Part shown: positions 17,262 to 27,960 of the stretch, in pieces | How positions within the stretch are numbered: the stretch's first letter is position 1 | Layout of the letters: each line of letters begins with the position of its first letter | Assembly: GCA_002497075.1 (NCBI GenBank) | Contig: DAML01000012.1 | Location: 47,117 to 111,116 of the forward strand | Source: Methanomassiliicoccaceae archaeon UBA472 | GTDB lineage: Archaea; Thermoplasmatota; Thermoplasmata; Methanomassiliicoccales; UBA472 | Direction: 5' to 3' | DNA: 64,000 nt | Translations under genes and position numbers: made by a program | Notes under the pieces: generated by a model | Database searches by the model: none | What the model was told of the DNA's origin: nothing | What the model saw: only the letters and a program-made list of their open reading frames with translations

Positions 17262-18491
17262 TCACTCTACGATGCCGTAGCCGATGAGACGCCACTTGTT
17301 GGCGATCTTGCGGGAGACGGCCACTCGCTGACCTATCTCGGCGCAGACCGGGATCTTCAATGCGACCTCGGACTGGTTGCCGCGGGCGCTGGTGACCAAT
17401 CCGACCGTCGTCGCGGTCCCGATGCTCAGCATCAGTGGCTCGTTGGTCTTGATGTTCTCCACCACCATATCATCGCTGGTACCGACGACGCGCTCCAGCA
17501 GGTGGGTGGTCATCTTGAACTTGAAGTGGACCTCGGGAAGCGTTCCGGGCTTGCCTACGACCCGCCCGGTGAGACCATCGGACTTGGTCATCGAGGGATC
17601 GAGCTTGGTGCCTATGGCCACCAGGCCGCCCGGCTTTATCTTGTTCACGGGGCCGCCGCCGGTGTGCAGCGACTCGACCGTGGTGGTGATGGTCTCCCAG
17701 GTGAACTTGCCGCCCGGCTGTTCGACCTTGCGGCCGGGAGATATCTCGATCTCGTCCCCGACCTTCAGTATGCCCTGCATCAACGTACCGCCGAGCACGC
17801 CGCCCTTAAGGTCCTCTATGGACATGCCTGGTTGGTTTATATCGAAGGAGCGGGCCACGAACAGCCTGGCCGACTTCTTCTCGTCGTGCTTCTTGGTCGG
17901 GATGTACTTCTGGATGGCGTCGATCAGCTTGTCGATGTTGACGTCATGATGAGCGGAAACCGGAATGATCGGCGCGTTCTCGGCGATAGTGCCCTTGACG
18001 AACTTCTTAATCTGGTTGTAGTTCGCCATGGCCTCGTCGCGGGTGACGATGTCGATCTTGTTCTGAACGATGATGATGTTCTCCACCCCGATGATGGAGA
18101 GCGCCATTAGATGCTCCTTGGTCTGCGGCTGCGGGCATTCCTCATTGGCGGCGACGAGCAGAAGCGCGCCATCCATCATGGCCGCTCCGGAGAGCATGGT
18201 GGCCATTAACGTCTCGTGCCCGGGAGCGTCGACGAAGGATACGGAGCGAACGAACTCCGCCTCGCCTCCGCATACCTTGCAAGTGGTGGCGTTGGAGTAG
18301 GTCTCCTCGCACTTCTTGCACTTGTAGAAAGATACGTCCGCGTAACCCAGCCTGATGGAGATGCCCCTCTTGATCTCTTCAGAGTGGCGGTCGGTCCAGT
18401 CACCGGAAAGGGCCTTGGTCAGCGTGGTCTTGCCGTGGTCCACGTGACCGATCATCCCGATGTTGACCTCAGGCTGGCGGGACACCTTCAT
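17262..18491 (-). CDS. eif2g: Translation initiation factor aIF2, gamma subunit
   Basis: GTPase core of the aIF2 heterotrimer that delivers Met-tRNAi to the small ribosomal subunit. The 409 residues show G1 GHVDHGKTT near residue 15, the zinc knuckle CKKCEE...CKVCGG near 60-77, DAPGHE, NKID and two beta-barrel domains. Its ATG overlaps the S6e stop by four bases (ATGA), which implies coupled translation. Confidence 0.97.
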   Translation of the reverse strand: MKVSRQPEVNIGMIGHVDHGKTTLTKALSGDWTDRHSEEIKRGISIRLGYADVSFYKCKKCEETYSNATTCKVCGGEAEFVRSVSFVDAPGHETLMATMLSGAAMMDGALLLVAANEECPQPQTKEHLMALSIIGVENIIIVQNKIDIVTRDEAMANYNQIKKFVKGTIAENAPIIPVSAHHDVNIDKLIDAIQKYIPTKKHDEKKSARLFVARSFDINQPGMSIEDLKGGVLGGTLMQGILKVGDEIEISPGRKVEQPGGKFTWETITTTVESLHTGGGPVNKIKPGGLVAIGTKLDPSMTKSDGLTGRVVGKPGTLPEVHFKFKMTTHLLERVVGTSDDMVVENIKTNEPLMLSIGTATTVGLVTSARGNQSEVALKIPVCAEIGQRVAVSRKIANKWRLIGYGIVE

Positions 18492-18886
18492 TTCTTCTTC
18501 TCCTCTTTCTTCGGGACCAGTTCCTCGACCGCCTTGGGGCCCTGAGAAACGATCTTCATGTTTATCTGGACGGTGTCGGTGGCGACGGAGTGGCCGCGCA
18601 CGGACTTTCTCCTCCGCAGGCCGCCCTCAGTGGTGTAGAAGCCGGTGCTGGTGGTCAGCAGGAGCTTCTTCCGGCGCGGTCCGGGCAGGTCCTTCCTCAT
18701 GGCGAAACCGTCCTTGTCGCTTCCGCCAGTGATCGTAAGCTTGTAGCCAGGCAGCCCTACGAAGATGCCATCTATGGTGTCGCCTATCTTCTTCCCTATC
18801 AGGGAGTTGGCGTGATGTCCAGACACCGGGACATTGTAGGACTTGCCGGATTTCATGTCGTTAACAACGGCCTTGAATTCAACCAT
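18488..18886 (-). CDS. rps6e: 30S ribosomal protein S6e
   Basis: Archaeal/eukaryotic small-subunit protein. The N-terminus MVEFKAVVNDMKSGKSYNVP, HANSLIGKKIGD and the basic GPRRKKLLLT and GLRRRKSVRG segments match S6e, and the tail is Lys/Glu-rich. The frame is open upstream to 18961, but ATG at 18886 follows AAGGTG with normal spacing and gives the family N-terminus. A TATA-like box (AATTATTTAAG) lies near 18938-18948. It heads the operon with aIF2-gamma and the PIN gene. Confidence 0.96.
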   Translation of the reverse strand: MVEFKAVVNDMKSGKSYNVPVSGHHANSLIGKKIGDTIDGIFVGLPGYKLTITGGSDKDGFAMRKDLPGPRRKKLLLTTSTGFYTTEGGLRRRKSVRGHSVATDTVQINMKIVSQGPKAVEELVPKKEEKKK

Positions 18887-18978
18887 ACTAAACACCTTTT
18901 GAGCGTTATGAGTATTGCGCCCTAATGTAGTACCGCTTAAATAATTATTGGTCAGGTGCAAGGGTGTGTGGCAGGCCT

Positions 18979-20178
18979 TCAGCAGCGCTTGACCTTAATG
19001 TCCCGGCCACTGCCCCTGACGAGCCCTTTGAATGCATTCAGCGGGTCGTCCTCCAGAGAGCTCAGGGAACACGTCAGGTCGTCTGGCGAGACCAGTTCGT
19101 TCATGACCGCGCCTGACAGCAATGAGCGCATCCTTCCGTCCAGACCGTCCGAGGACCACAGCTCGACCAGGGTGTCCCTGAGAACCGCCCCCATCATCAG
19201 CTGGTCGGCCATTTTCTCCACCAGGTCCTCCTCGTACTTCTGTTCCCTCCCTTGAGAGAGCAGGGCGGCGTGCTTTCCGGCCAGGCCGCCGCATATGTAT
19301 GACGGCATTATTCCCTCTCCAACGAAAGCCAGGGTCTGGCCGGCGGCGTCGCCGCAGAACAGCACGTTGCCGCGCACCGGCCCTCCCAGGAAACCGGGCA
19401 CAGGGGCGTCGCCTATCTTGACCTCCAGCACCTTGTCCACGTCAAAGTAACGCGAGACGACCGGATGTCCGGTGATCCAATCCTCCAGGAAGGAGCGGCG
19501 GGAGGCGTTCACTCCAACGAGTCCGACACCGACGTTCGCCCTTCTCTTTCCCTTGGGGATTATCCACCCGTAACCAAGGCCGATCTCCTGCTCGATGAAT
19601 ATCTGCATGCACTGCGGAATGTCCTTCTTGGCCACCAGTTCGAACTCCACGCCGCGGGCGACGTCCTTCGGCGAGAAGAACTCCGCCTTCAGCTCCTTGG
19701 AAAGAGTGGAATGCACCCCGTCCGCGGCGACGATAGCCTTTGGCGAAAGCTCGACCTCGTCCCCATGGTGACTGAGCAGACATTTGCTCACCTTATCTCC
19801 GTCCATCTTCACTGACAGGAGCTTGGTGTCCGCCTGGACGGCAGATCCGGCGGAAGCTGCCCGAAAAGCCAGATGCTTATCGAATATCTTGCGCTCCACG
19901 GTAACCCCACGCCAGTATGGTTCGAAGTTGTCGATGGTTATCTCTCGGCCGAGCACGAAGCGGGTGAATGCCTGCCTCGATACTATGGCGTTCGCCGGGA
20001 TCCTCGTTCCGGAGCGCTTGACCAGGTCCAACCCGATGACCTCGCCGCACTGCACCGGCGTCCCGATCTCCTTCTTCTTGTCGACCATCAGGGTTTTTAC
20101 GCCTGCAAGCGCCGAAGCGCGGGCCGCCCCGCTGCCGGCCGGGCCGGCACCAACCACCAGAACGTCACACTCTTTCAT
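18979..20178 (-). CDS. Geranylgeranyl reductase family flavoprotein
   Basis: FAD-dependent reductase family that saturates the isoprenoid chains of archaeal ether lipids. The protein is about 399 residues, with the dinucleotide motif VVGAGPAGSGAA at the N-terminus, a PVQCGEVIG segment, and the FAD-binding FCGDAAGQTLAFVGEGI near 270-290. The chosen ATG at 20178 is one base beyond the upstream gene's TGA with GGTGAC in front. It forms an operon with another reductase-like gene and a membrane protein. Exact substrate (digeranylgeranylglycerol phospholipid or other) is inferred. Confidence 0.85.
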   Translation of the reverse strand: MKECDVLVVGAGPAGSGAARASALAGVKTLMVDKKKEIGTPVQCGEVIGLDLVKRSGTRIPANAIVSRQAFTRFVLGREITIDNFEPYWRGVTVERKIFDKHLAFRAASAGSAVQADTKLLSVKMDGDKVSKCLLSHHGDEVELSPKAIVAADGVHSTLSKELKAEFFSPKDVARGVEFELVAKKDIPQCMQIFIEQEIGLGYGWIIPKGKRRANVGVGLVGVNASRRSFLEDWITGHPVVSRYFDVDKVLEVKIGDAPVPGFLGGPVRGNVLFCGDAAGQTLAFVGEGIMPSYICGGLAGKHAALLSQGREQKYEEDLVEKMADQLMMGAVLRDTLVELWSSDGLDGRMRSLLSGAVMNELVSPDDLTCSLSSLEDDPLNAFKGLVRGSGRDIKVKRC

Positions 20179-20179
20179 G

Positions 20180-21214
20180 TCACCAGCCCCATTTCGCGCC
20201 AAGTTCGTATGCGCGATAGAGTTCCCGATATTTTTTACCGCTCAGCATCGCCAATGCTCCGGAGATCTTGCCGTACCCTTTCCGGAACGGCCGCACTGAG
20301 CGGAACAGCTCGGCATTGTCCATTCCCCGTAACGAATCGAAGGCCTTAACGTACGCGGGCGAGGCGTATGGAGATCGCGGCCATTTCCGCGCGTACCCCT
20401 CCAGGCCGCCTTTCACGATGGCCTCCGCGGCCATCTTGGCCGCGGCCATGCCGATGCGGATCCCGCCGAAGGTGATAGGATTGGCTTGCCCAGCGGCGTC
20501 GCCGATAAGGCAGGCGTTTCCGTTCACCACCTGATCGTAACCGTAAGGTATTGGCCGCCCGTGCCTTTCCAGGAACTGTGGCCTCTCGTCCGCTCCGCGG
20601 GTGAAGCCGACGCGCTTCCCCCATACATGCGGGAACTCCCAGCGGTACCCGCCCCGGTACCTCTGATCGTAGAAGAAGTGCATGGCGTCCTTGTCCATTG
20701 TTCCGTCCGTGATGAACTGCTCGGCCCACAGCAGCCGCGGCCCTCCCTGGAACAACGTCCGCCGCACCAGCGAGTTCCAGCCGTCCGCTCCCACCAGATG
20801 ACTGGCGAAGAACTCCCGGCCGTCCTTTGTTCTTACCAGGTAACCGTCCGACCGCTTGGATATCTCCATGGCCGCCCCTACCTCCATGTGGCAGCCTTCC
20901 TTCTTCGCCCGCTGAAGCAGGTGACGGAGGAACTCCGGGCGATCGACGATGAGACCGTCCGTATCCGTCTCGATCGTCACGTCGCCAGGCCAATGCTCCA
21001 CCGCCCGGCGTATCCGGAACTGCACGGCGTGCGGCTCCAGGGGGGCCAGGTCCTTGAAGGTGCTTGTGCTCAGGGCCTCGCCGCACATGCGGTGATACTT
21101 GCCATAGTTCTTGTCCAGCTTCTCCAAGGAGAGCACGCTGAGCTTCTTCTCGCTAAAGTAAGGCAAAAAGAAAGCCGCGGCGGCTCCGGCCGGACCGGCG
21201 CCGATGATCAGCAC
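20180..21214 (-). CDS. Second geranylgeranyl-reductase-like flavoprotein
   Basis: A 344-residue FAD protein starting almost directly at the dinucleotide motif LIIGAGPAGAAAA, with a CGEAL segment and the GDAAGQANPITFGGIRIG flavin motif. It is a distant paralogue of the next gene. An in-frame TAG just upstream leaves GTG at 21214 as the first plausible start, overlapping the preceding gene's TGA region. Paired reductases suggest different isoprenoid substrates or menaquinone/polyprenol saturation, which is inference. Confidence 0.8.
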   Translation of the reverse strand: MLIIGAGPAGAAAAFFLPYFSEKKLSVLSLEKLDKNYGKYHRMCGEALSTSTFKDLAPLEPHAVQFRIRRAVEHWPGDVTIETDTDGLIVDRPEFLRHLLQRAKKEGCHMEVGAAMEISKRSDGYLVRTKDGREFFASHLVGADGWNSLVRRTLFQGGPRLLWAEQFITDGTMDKDAMHFFYDQRYRGGYRWEFPHVWGKRVGFTRGADERPQFLERHGRPIPYGYDQVVNGNACLIGDAAGQANPITFGGIRIGMAAAKMAAEAIVKGGLEGYARKWPRSPYASPAYVKAFDSLRGMDNAELFRSVRPFRKGYGKISGALAMLSGKKYRELYRAYELGAKWGW

Positions 21215-21215
21215 G

Positions 21216-21878
21216 TCATGCTTCTCGACGGCCTATCCCCCCTGAGAGGCTTATCTGTTCCACGAACGAGTATCCGGTGTCGAAACCCAGGAACGCTATG
21301 AAATAGAGCAAGGTCGGCAGCGCCCCCATCACGCAGAGCACGAGAACAGCGACCTTGAGCACCGGCCTTTCCTTGAGCACCATGGACAGTGTTCCCCCGT
21401 CCATCTGGTCCCCCCGGTCGCTGAGCACTTCGTCGGCGAAGGCGGCCACCATGACCGCCAACGCACCGACCAGATGGAAGGGGTTGCCGTTCAGGACCGC
21501 CAGCACCGCGATGGAGCCGGCGACCACGAAGCCAAGCTTGAAGGCGATGTTGTCGTACTTGGAGGCGATCAGCAAGGCCAGCAGCAGACCGATGAAGATG
21601 GTCGCCGAGCCTTCGTCCAGGAATATCAAGGCTCCCATGAGCAGCCCGATCGGAACGGAGAGCAATATGGCCTTGCGCTTGCTGCCGATGTTCAGATCGA
21701 AAACCTGGTCGCCGTACTTGATGGCCATGCCTAAGGTGACGAAGGCGAACGGTATGAGAAGATGATGGTGCAGCGGCACCTCGCGGGAGAACCAGGTATA
21801 GGTCCAGGCGACAAGGATCAGGATGACGGTCAGGGAGAAGTACAGTTTGGCCCTGTTGTTCCATCCCCTGCTCCTCAT
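21216..21878 (-). CDS. Polytopic membrane protein upstream of the reductases
   Basis: A 220-residue protein of about six or seven helices. Conserved-looking polar spots within the membrane are IKYGDQVFDLNIGSKRKA, LDEGSAT, SKYDN and ADEVLSDRGDQMDGG, which could form a metal or phosphate site. I do not recognise the family. ATG follows a clear TATA box CTTATTTATAGC (about 21918-21929). Operon position with two isoprenoid reductases suggests a lipid-related membrane role, but that is inference. Confidence 0.72.
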   Translation of the reverse strand: MRSRGWNNRAKLYFSLTVILILVAWTYTWFSREVPLHHHLLIPFAFVTLGMAIKYGDQVFDLNIGSKRKAILLSVPIGLLMGALIFLDEGSATIFIGLLLALLIASKYDNIAFKLGFVVAGSIAVLAVLNGNPFHLVGALAVMVAAFADEVLSDRGDQMDGGTLSMVLKERPVLKVAVLVLCVMGALPTLLYFIAFLGFDTGYSFVEQISLSGGIGRREA

Positions 21879-21934
21879 TGTGTTCCACCGTGCCCTCTGA
21901 CAAATGCCACCTAGCTATAAATAAGCGTCCTTTC

Positions 21935-23494
21935 TCAGCGCCGCATCAGGCGTCTCGCTTTCAGCAGTTTCTGCAGCAGACCATCCCGCTCCCCGTTGAA
22001 GGCCAGCCCGGTGAAATCGTGCATGGCCTCCATGCCCTCCTTTCCGTAGGGAGGCCACCATATCTCCGAGGAGAACTTACCGCGGTCGAGATGCACGTGC
22101 TGCCGTTCGATCAGCTCCTCGAAACCAGCGTCACCGTGGGTGCGCCCGAAACCGCTGTCCCCCCGGCCTCCCCAAGGAGTGGCCCCCAATCCGTAGGTGT
22201 AGGCGACGTTGTTGATTGTGATAGTTCCGGAACGGAGCCTGGTGGCGATCTCCCTTCCCTTCTCCACGTCCGATGTCCATACGCTTCCGTTGAGGGCGAA
22301 CGGGCTGTCGTTCGCTAACGTTACCGCTTCATCCTCGCCATGGAACGTCATCAGCGCGACGATAGGACCGAACGTTTCCTTTCGAACTATGTCCATGTGC
22401 TGCTCCGTTCTGACCACGGTAGGTTGGAAGAAGCAGCCTTTGCGCTCTGGCCGCTTTCCGCCGGCGAGAACTTTCGCACCTTGCTCCACCGCCCGGGCGA
22501 GCTGCCCCTCCATATCCTTGACCGCACCCTCGGATATCATGGACCCCAAAGAGACGCCGGGATCGTTCAGGTCGAAGCCCTGCTTGAGGGCTGCCACCTC
22601 CTTCAAGAGCAGTGAGGTGAACTTGCTCTCCAGACTTGCCTCGACGTAGATGCGTTTGACGGCCACGCAGGTCTGCCCGCTGTTCACGAACGCGCCCCAG
22701 CAGGCCGCCCTGGCCGCCCTCTTCAGGTCGGCGTCCTTCAGGATGATCATGGCGTCCTTGCCGCCCAGCTCGAGCGTTATTGGCGTGAGCCTTTGCGAGG
22801 CGATGGTCATGATCCGCCGCCCGACATCGGCGTGGCCGGTGAAGATGATGCGGTCCACGTCGGACGCGGCCATGGCCTCCCCGACCTTAGGACCGGAGCC
22901 TACGGCCAGTTGCAGCAATCCGTCCGGGAGCCCGGCCTCCTTGAACAGTTCTAACATGCGCACTGTAGTGAGCGGGGTATGCGACGACGGCTTCAGCACC
23001 ACCCCGTTCCCGGCGGCCAGAGCCATCATCACCTGGGAGTACGGTATCGCCAGAGGATAGTTCCAGGGGGCGATGATGCCTATAACGCCCAGCGGGCGGG
23101 GTATCAGATGCGAGGAACGGCCCATGTAGCGCATCATGGACGAGAGCGGCCCAAAATCGATCTTAGATTCCCGGAACACATGCTCGATCCGGCTGGCGGC
23201 GAAGTCCCCTACGCTCAGGGCGTTCATGACGTCCGTGGCCAGGGATTCCATGAAAGGCTTACCGGTCTCTCTGGAAACCAGTTCAGCGAACTCGTCCGTC
23301 CTGTCGGCCAGTATGCCCTGCACCTTGCGGAGGAGCTGCGATCTTTTGGACGGCGTCTGGCTGCTCCAGGCGGCCTGTGCGCGTCTGGCCGTTTCCACCA
23401 TCTCGGGAACCTCTTCGGGAAGGGCGCACTCGACGTCTCCCAACGGCTCGAGGGTGGCCGGGTTCGACTTGTGGATGACCGGTCTGCGGCTCAT
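21935..23494 (-). CDS. NAD(P)-dependent aldehyde dehydrogenase
   Basis: Oxidises an aldehyde to the acid through a cysteine thioester. At 519 residues it is full length for the ALDH superfamily. Visible are the APWNYPLAIP substrate segment, KPSSHTP cofactor motif, ITLELGGKDAMII with the general-base Glu (about 243) and NSGQTCVAVKRIY with the catalytic Cys (about 275), plus the RKETFGPI motif. The unusual 45-residue C-terminal tail (EIWWPPYGKEG onward) resembles long-chain or succinic semialdehyde forms. Substrate is not decided by sequence. Confidence 0.9.
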   Translation of the reverse strand: MSRRPVIHKSNPATLEPLGDVECALPEEVPEMVETARRAQAAWSSQTPSKRSQLLRKVQGILADRTDEFAELVSRETGKPFMESLATDVMNALSVGDFAASRIEHVFRESKIDFGPLSSMMRYMGRSSHLIPRPLGVIGIIAPWNYPLAIPYSQVMMALAAGNGVVLKPSSHTPLTTVRMLELFKEAGLPDGLLQLAVGSGPKVGEAMAASDVDRIIFTGHADVGRRIMTIASQRLTPITLELGGKDAMIILKDADLKRAARAACWGAFVNSGQTCVAVKRIYVEASLESKFTSLLLKEVAALKQGFDLNDPGVSLGSMISEGAVKDMEGQLARAVEQGAKVLAGGKRPERKGCFFQPTVVRTEQHMDIVRKETFGPIVALMTFHGEDEAVTLANDSPFALNGSVWTSDVEKGREIATRLRSGTITINNVAYTYGLGATPWGGRGDSGFGRTHGDAGFEELIERQHVHLDRGKFSSEIWWPPYGKEGMEAMHDFTGLAFNGERDGLLQKLLKARRLMRR

Positions 23495-23567
23495 CGCTCT
23501 CCCGCAACGTCATAAGCGTAGATGAACCTGACCATGGTTTATCTACGTTGAAGCAGATATTTTGGGC

Positions 23568-24236
23568 ATGCCAAAGTCCTTCGTCCTGCTATTGGCCCTG
23601 GTGGTCATGATGGCCGCCCTGATACCGGCGCCCGCCGCGGCCGAGTCCGGGGACGGGGAGGCGTTAATACCGGCCGGGGGGCACCTGGTGCTGCTTAACT
23701 TCACTGTTGCGGCGGATCATCTGGATGACCCTGAGAACGCCGGGAACGTCCGTTACATGGCGTACCTGGACGAGAGCTCGGCGCAGGACTCGTTCGAAGT
23801 AATGGTCATGACCGCCGACACCTATCAGGAATACATCTCCGGCGGTATGTTCCAGCTGGTCATCGGCTGGGGCTCGAAGAACGTCGGGATGGTCCCCGCT
23901 TTCAACCTGGTGTATCTCTTTGAGGCGGGGGATTACGTACTGCTCATCGACAACTCGGACGTTGGCGACACCATCTACACCCCGGCCGAGCTAAAGGTCC
24001 ATTTCGAGTACGAGGCGCAGAACGTGGAGGTGCCCCACGAGACCCGCTGGGACCTGTTCATCGCCCTCATGGTGCTGATCGCCCTGCTGGGAGCGGTGTT
24101 CCTGCTTCTCCTGAACATGTGGGTCAAGCACCGGTTGAACCGCGTGGACGAGGAGCGCAAGAAGAGGTGCTCCAACTGCGGCAAGGTGTCCATATCTGAC
24201 GGGGATTACTGCCAGTACTGCGGAAAGGAGAGATGA
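23568..24236 (+). CDS. Exported single-span protein with cytosolic zinc ribbon
   Basis: A 222-residue protein with a signal peptide (MPKSFVLLLALVVMMAALIP), an extracytoplasmic beta-rich domain of about 140 residues, one membrane helix (about 162-185) and a cytosolic tail ending in a double CxxC ribbon (CSNCGK...CQYCGK). The architecture would pass a signal from outside to a cytosolic ribbon, but no function is known. TTG at 23562 could serve as start; ATG at 23568 gives a normal signal peptide. Confidence 0.75.
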   Translation: MPKSFVLLLALVVMMAALIPAPAAAESGDGEALIPAGGHLVLLNFTVAADHLDDPENAGNVRYMAYLDESSAQDSFEVMVMTADTYQEYISGGMFQLVIGWGSKNVGMVPAFNLVYLFEAGDYVLLIDNSDVGDTIYTPAELKVHFEYEAQNVEVPHETRWDLFIALMVLIALLGAVFLLLLNMWVKHRLNRVDEERKKRCSNCGKVSISDGDYCQYCGKER

Positions 24237-25991
<1,755 letters not shown>

Positions 25992-26097
25992 CGGATTTGA
26001 CAATGCCTATTAGTATCTTTCTCGGGGCCGGATGGAGCCAATGAAACAACTGGAAATGGAAAAAATGGAAAAGTGGGTTTCAGGAAGGTGTTTGGGT

Positions 26098-26547
26098 CTA
26101 CTCGAACAACCAGACCTTGTTGCAGGCTTCGTAGCTCTGGAGCTCGTAGTCGTTGAAGAACAGCTCGATCTCCCTCTTGGCCGATTCCGGGGAATCGGAG
26201 CCGTGGATGATGTTGCGGCCGGTCTGCTGGGCGAAGTCCCCGCGGATGGTGCCGGGCGCGGCCTCCACCGGGTTGGTCTTGCCCATCATTCCGCGCATGA
26301 CGGAGATGATGTTGTCCCCTTCCCAGACCATTACGAGCACCGGACCGGAGGTCATGTAGCTGATGAGACCGGGGAAGAACCCCTTGGCCTTGTGCTCACC
26401 GTAGTGCCTCTCGGCCAGTTCGCGCGGGATGCGCATGAACTTCATGGCCACCGGGCGGAAGCCCTTGGCCTCCAGCCTGGCGACTATCTGGCCCATGAGG
26501 CCGCGCTGCACGGCGTCCGGCTTCAGCATTACGAAGGTGCGCTCCAT
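26098..26547 (-). CDS. ndk: Nucleoside diphosphate kinase
   Basis: Transfers the gamma phosphate between nucleoside triphosphates through a phospho-histidine. The 149 residues begin MERTFVMLKPDAVQRGLMGQ; the active-site histidine is in RNIIHGSDSPESA (about residue 116). The longer open frame upstream only overlaps L24e and is not real. Last gene of L7Ae-S28e-L24e-Ndk, a gene order common in Euryarchaeota. Stop codon is TAG. Confidence 0.97.
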   Translation of the reverse strand: MERTFVMLKPDAVQRGLMGQIVARLEAKGFRPVAMKFMRIPRELAERHYGEHKAKGFFPGLISYMTSGPVLVMVWEGDNIISVMRGMMGKTNPVEAAPGTIRGDFAQQTGRNIIHGSDSPESAKREIELFFNDYELQSYEACNKVWLFE

Positions 26548-26555
26548 CACGGGGC

Positions 26556-26909
26556 TCACTCCTTCGCGGCCTTCTCGGCCTCGGCCTTCTTGGCGGCCCT
26601 GGCCTTCTTCCTGGTGACGGTCTTGACCTTGGGCTCGGCCTTCTTCTCGACCTTCTCCTCGATCACGACCTCGGACCTCTCCTCGACCTTGGCCTCGGAC
26701 TTCCCCTTGGCCGCCATGGTTATGCCCTTCTTGGTGGCGTAGGCCTTGGTCCAGGTGACGTTCCTGGGCACCCGCTTGAGCTCGATCATGTTCTTGTAGC
26801 ACTTGTTGGTGCAGTAGAGCAAGGTCGTGCCGTCCTTCCTGACATACATCTTGCCGGTTCCAGGCTCGATCTGCTCTCCGCAGAACGAGCATAAGTGTTG
26901 CTCAACCAT
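26556..26909 (-). CDS. rpl24e: 50S ribosomal protein L24e with extended basic/acidic tail
   Basis: The first 60 residues are the L24e zinc-finger protein with CSFCGEQIEPGTGKMY and YCTNKCYKNM supplying four cysteines. A Lys/Glu/Ala-rich extension of about 50 residues follows, making it longer than the usual archaeal form of 55-70 residues. It lies between S28e and ndk with short spacers. Confidence 0.95.
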   Translation of the reverse strand: MVEQHLCSFCGEQIEPGTGKMYVRKDGTTLLYCTNKCYKNMIELKRVPRNVTWTKAYATKKGITMAAKGKSEAKVEERSEVVIEEKVEKKAEPKVKTVTRKKARAAKKAEAEKAAKE

Positions 26910-26922
26910 GTGTATGACCTCC

Positions 26923-27135
26923 TTACCTCAGGGAGAGCTTCCTCGCCTCTCTTGACGTCTCTCTGAGCATCAGGATGTCGCCCATGCGGACCGGACCCAT
27001 GATGTTCCTGGTGATGATCCTTCCCTTGTCGCGGCCGTCCAGCACGCGGACCTTGACCTGGGTGGCTTCCCCGGTCATGCCCGTCCTGCCGATTATCTCC
27101 ACAACCTCTGAAGGAATGCTATCTTCGTCTGCCAT
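26923..27135 (-). CDS. rps28e: 30S ribosomal protein S28e
   Basis: A 70-residue OB-fold protein. VVEIIGRTGMTGEATQVKV and GPVRMGDILMLRETSREARK are the standard S28e sequence. ATG start with a GGTG-type site upstream. Second gene of the L7Ae operon. Confidence 0.96.
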   Translation of the reverse strand: MADEDSIPSEVVEIIGRTGMTGEATQVKVRVLDGRDKGRIITRNIMGPVRMGDILMLRETSREARKLSLR

Positions 27136-27147
27136 CTATGACACCCT

Positions 27148-27519
27148 TTAGCCCTTTATCTTCTTGACCTGGTCGACCAGGGCCTCCAGGATGGGCTTGC
27201 CCTTTCCAGCGTCGAGTATGGCGATGGAGGCGGTGGGCTTCTCCAGTCCGCAAGAGGCGCCCAGCTGGGCCTTGCTGTCAACGTAGACGTACGGAATGTT
27301 CCTCTCCTCGCAGAGCATGGGCATGTGAGCCAGTATCTCAGGGGGCTGAACGTCCTCGGCCAGAACGACCAGGACTGCCTCTCCGCGCTCCACGATCTTG
27401 GTGACCTCGTTGGTGCCCTTCTTCAGCTTGCCGGTGTCCCGGGCCAGCTCGACGACCTCATAGGCCTTGTCCTTGAGTTCCTTGGGCATCTCGAATCTAA
27501 CGAACACTGCTTTTGCCAA
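27148..27519 (-). CDS. rpl7ae: 50S ribosomal protein L7Ae
   Basis: Kink-turn RNA-binding protein of the large subunit, also a core of archaeal box C/D and H/ACA sRNPs and RNase P. KKGTNEVTKIVERGEAVLV is the RNA-binding signature. The frame opens with ATG at 27561, but TTG at 27519 follows a near-ideal GGAGG at seven-base spacing and gives MAKAVFVRFEMPKELKDKA, the usual N-terminus and length (123 residues). I therefore prefer TTG. It heads the operon; a TATA-like TTTTATAGAACC lies near 27594-27605. Confidence 0.93.
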   Translation of the reverse strand: MAKAVFVRFEMPKELKDKAYEVVELARDTGKLKKGTNEVTKIVERGEAVLVVLAEDVQPPEILAHMPMLCEERNIPYVYVDSKAQLGASCGLEKPTASIAILDAGKGKPILEALVDQVKKIKG

Positions 27520-27727
27520 ACTTATACCTCCTTCCGATGCGTTAACATCCTCATTATTCATGGGCTCATAAGAGCAGGAACGCTCAAAGGAGTGGTTCTA
27601 TAAAAGGGTTATCCACCCCCGCGGAACAGGGCCAGGGACCATTATGGGGGGATGCCCTTTTCTCTTCCCATAAAATTCCAGGAGATCATTAATATGGTGA
27701 TATTTTTTTCTATGCAGGGTGCGAGAC

Positions 27728-27952
27728 ATGAAAATGCCAGTCCCGAAGAAGATAATGATAGGTTTGGGAGCGTTCTTGGCGGTCATCGGAGACACGCTAG
27801 CTTACTACATGATGACCGTGACGCACGAGGAGACCGTTCTGTTCATGACCACCGAGGTCTTCACCTACGAGCGAGACGCCATAATCACTCCGGTGGCCAT
27901 CGGCATCATCGGTGTGTTGCTTCTGGTCCTGGGCACGACAGCCAAGGACTGA
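27728..27952 (+). CDS. Small two-helix membrane protein
   Basis: A 74-residue product, MKMPVPKKIMIGLGAFLAVI, with two hydrophobic helices (about 8-28 and 50-70) joined by an extracytoplasmic loop rich in Thr and Glu. GTG at 27719 is an alternative start. AT-rich TATA-like elements lie upstream at about 27668 and 27700. No family recognised. Confidence 0.6.
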   Translation: MKMPVPKKIMIGLGAFLAVIGDTLAYYMMTVTHEETVLFMTTEVFTYERDAIITPVAIGIIGVLLLVLGTTAKD

Positions 27953-27960
27953 AGTTCCTA

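Noticed and set aside
17103..18110. 335-codon frame antisense to aIF2-gamma
   Set aside because: High G+C genes of this kind leave long antisense frames; the aIF2-gamma reading is certain and the antisense product has no domain.
26548..26892. N-terminal extension of ndk through the L24e region
   Set aside because: The extra residues are out-of-frame reading of L24e; NDK begins at MERTFVMLKPD.
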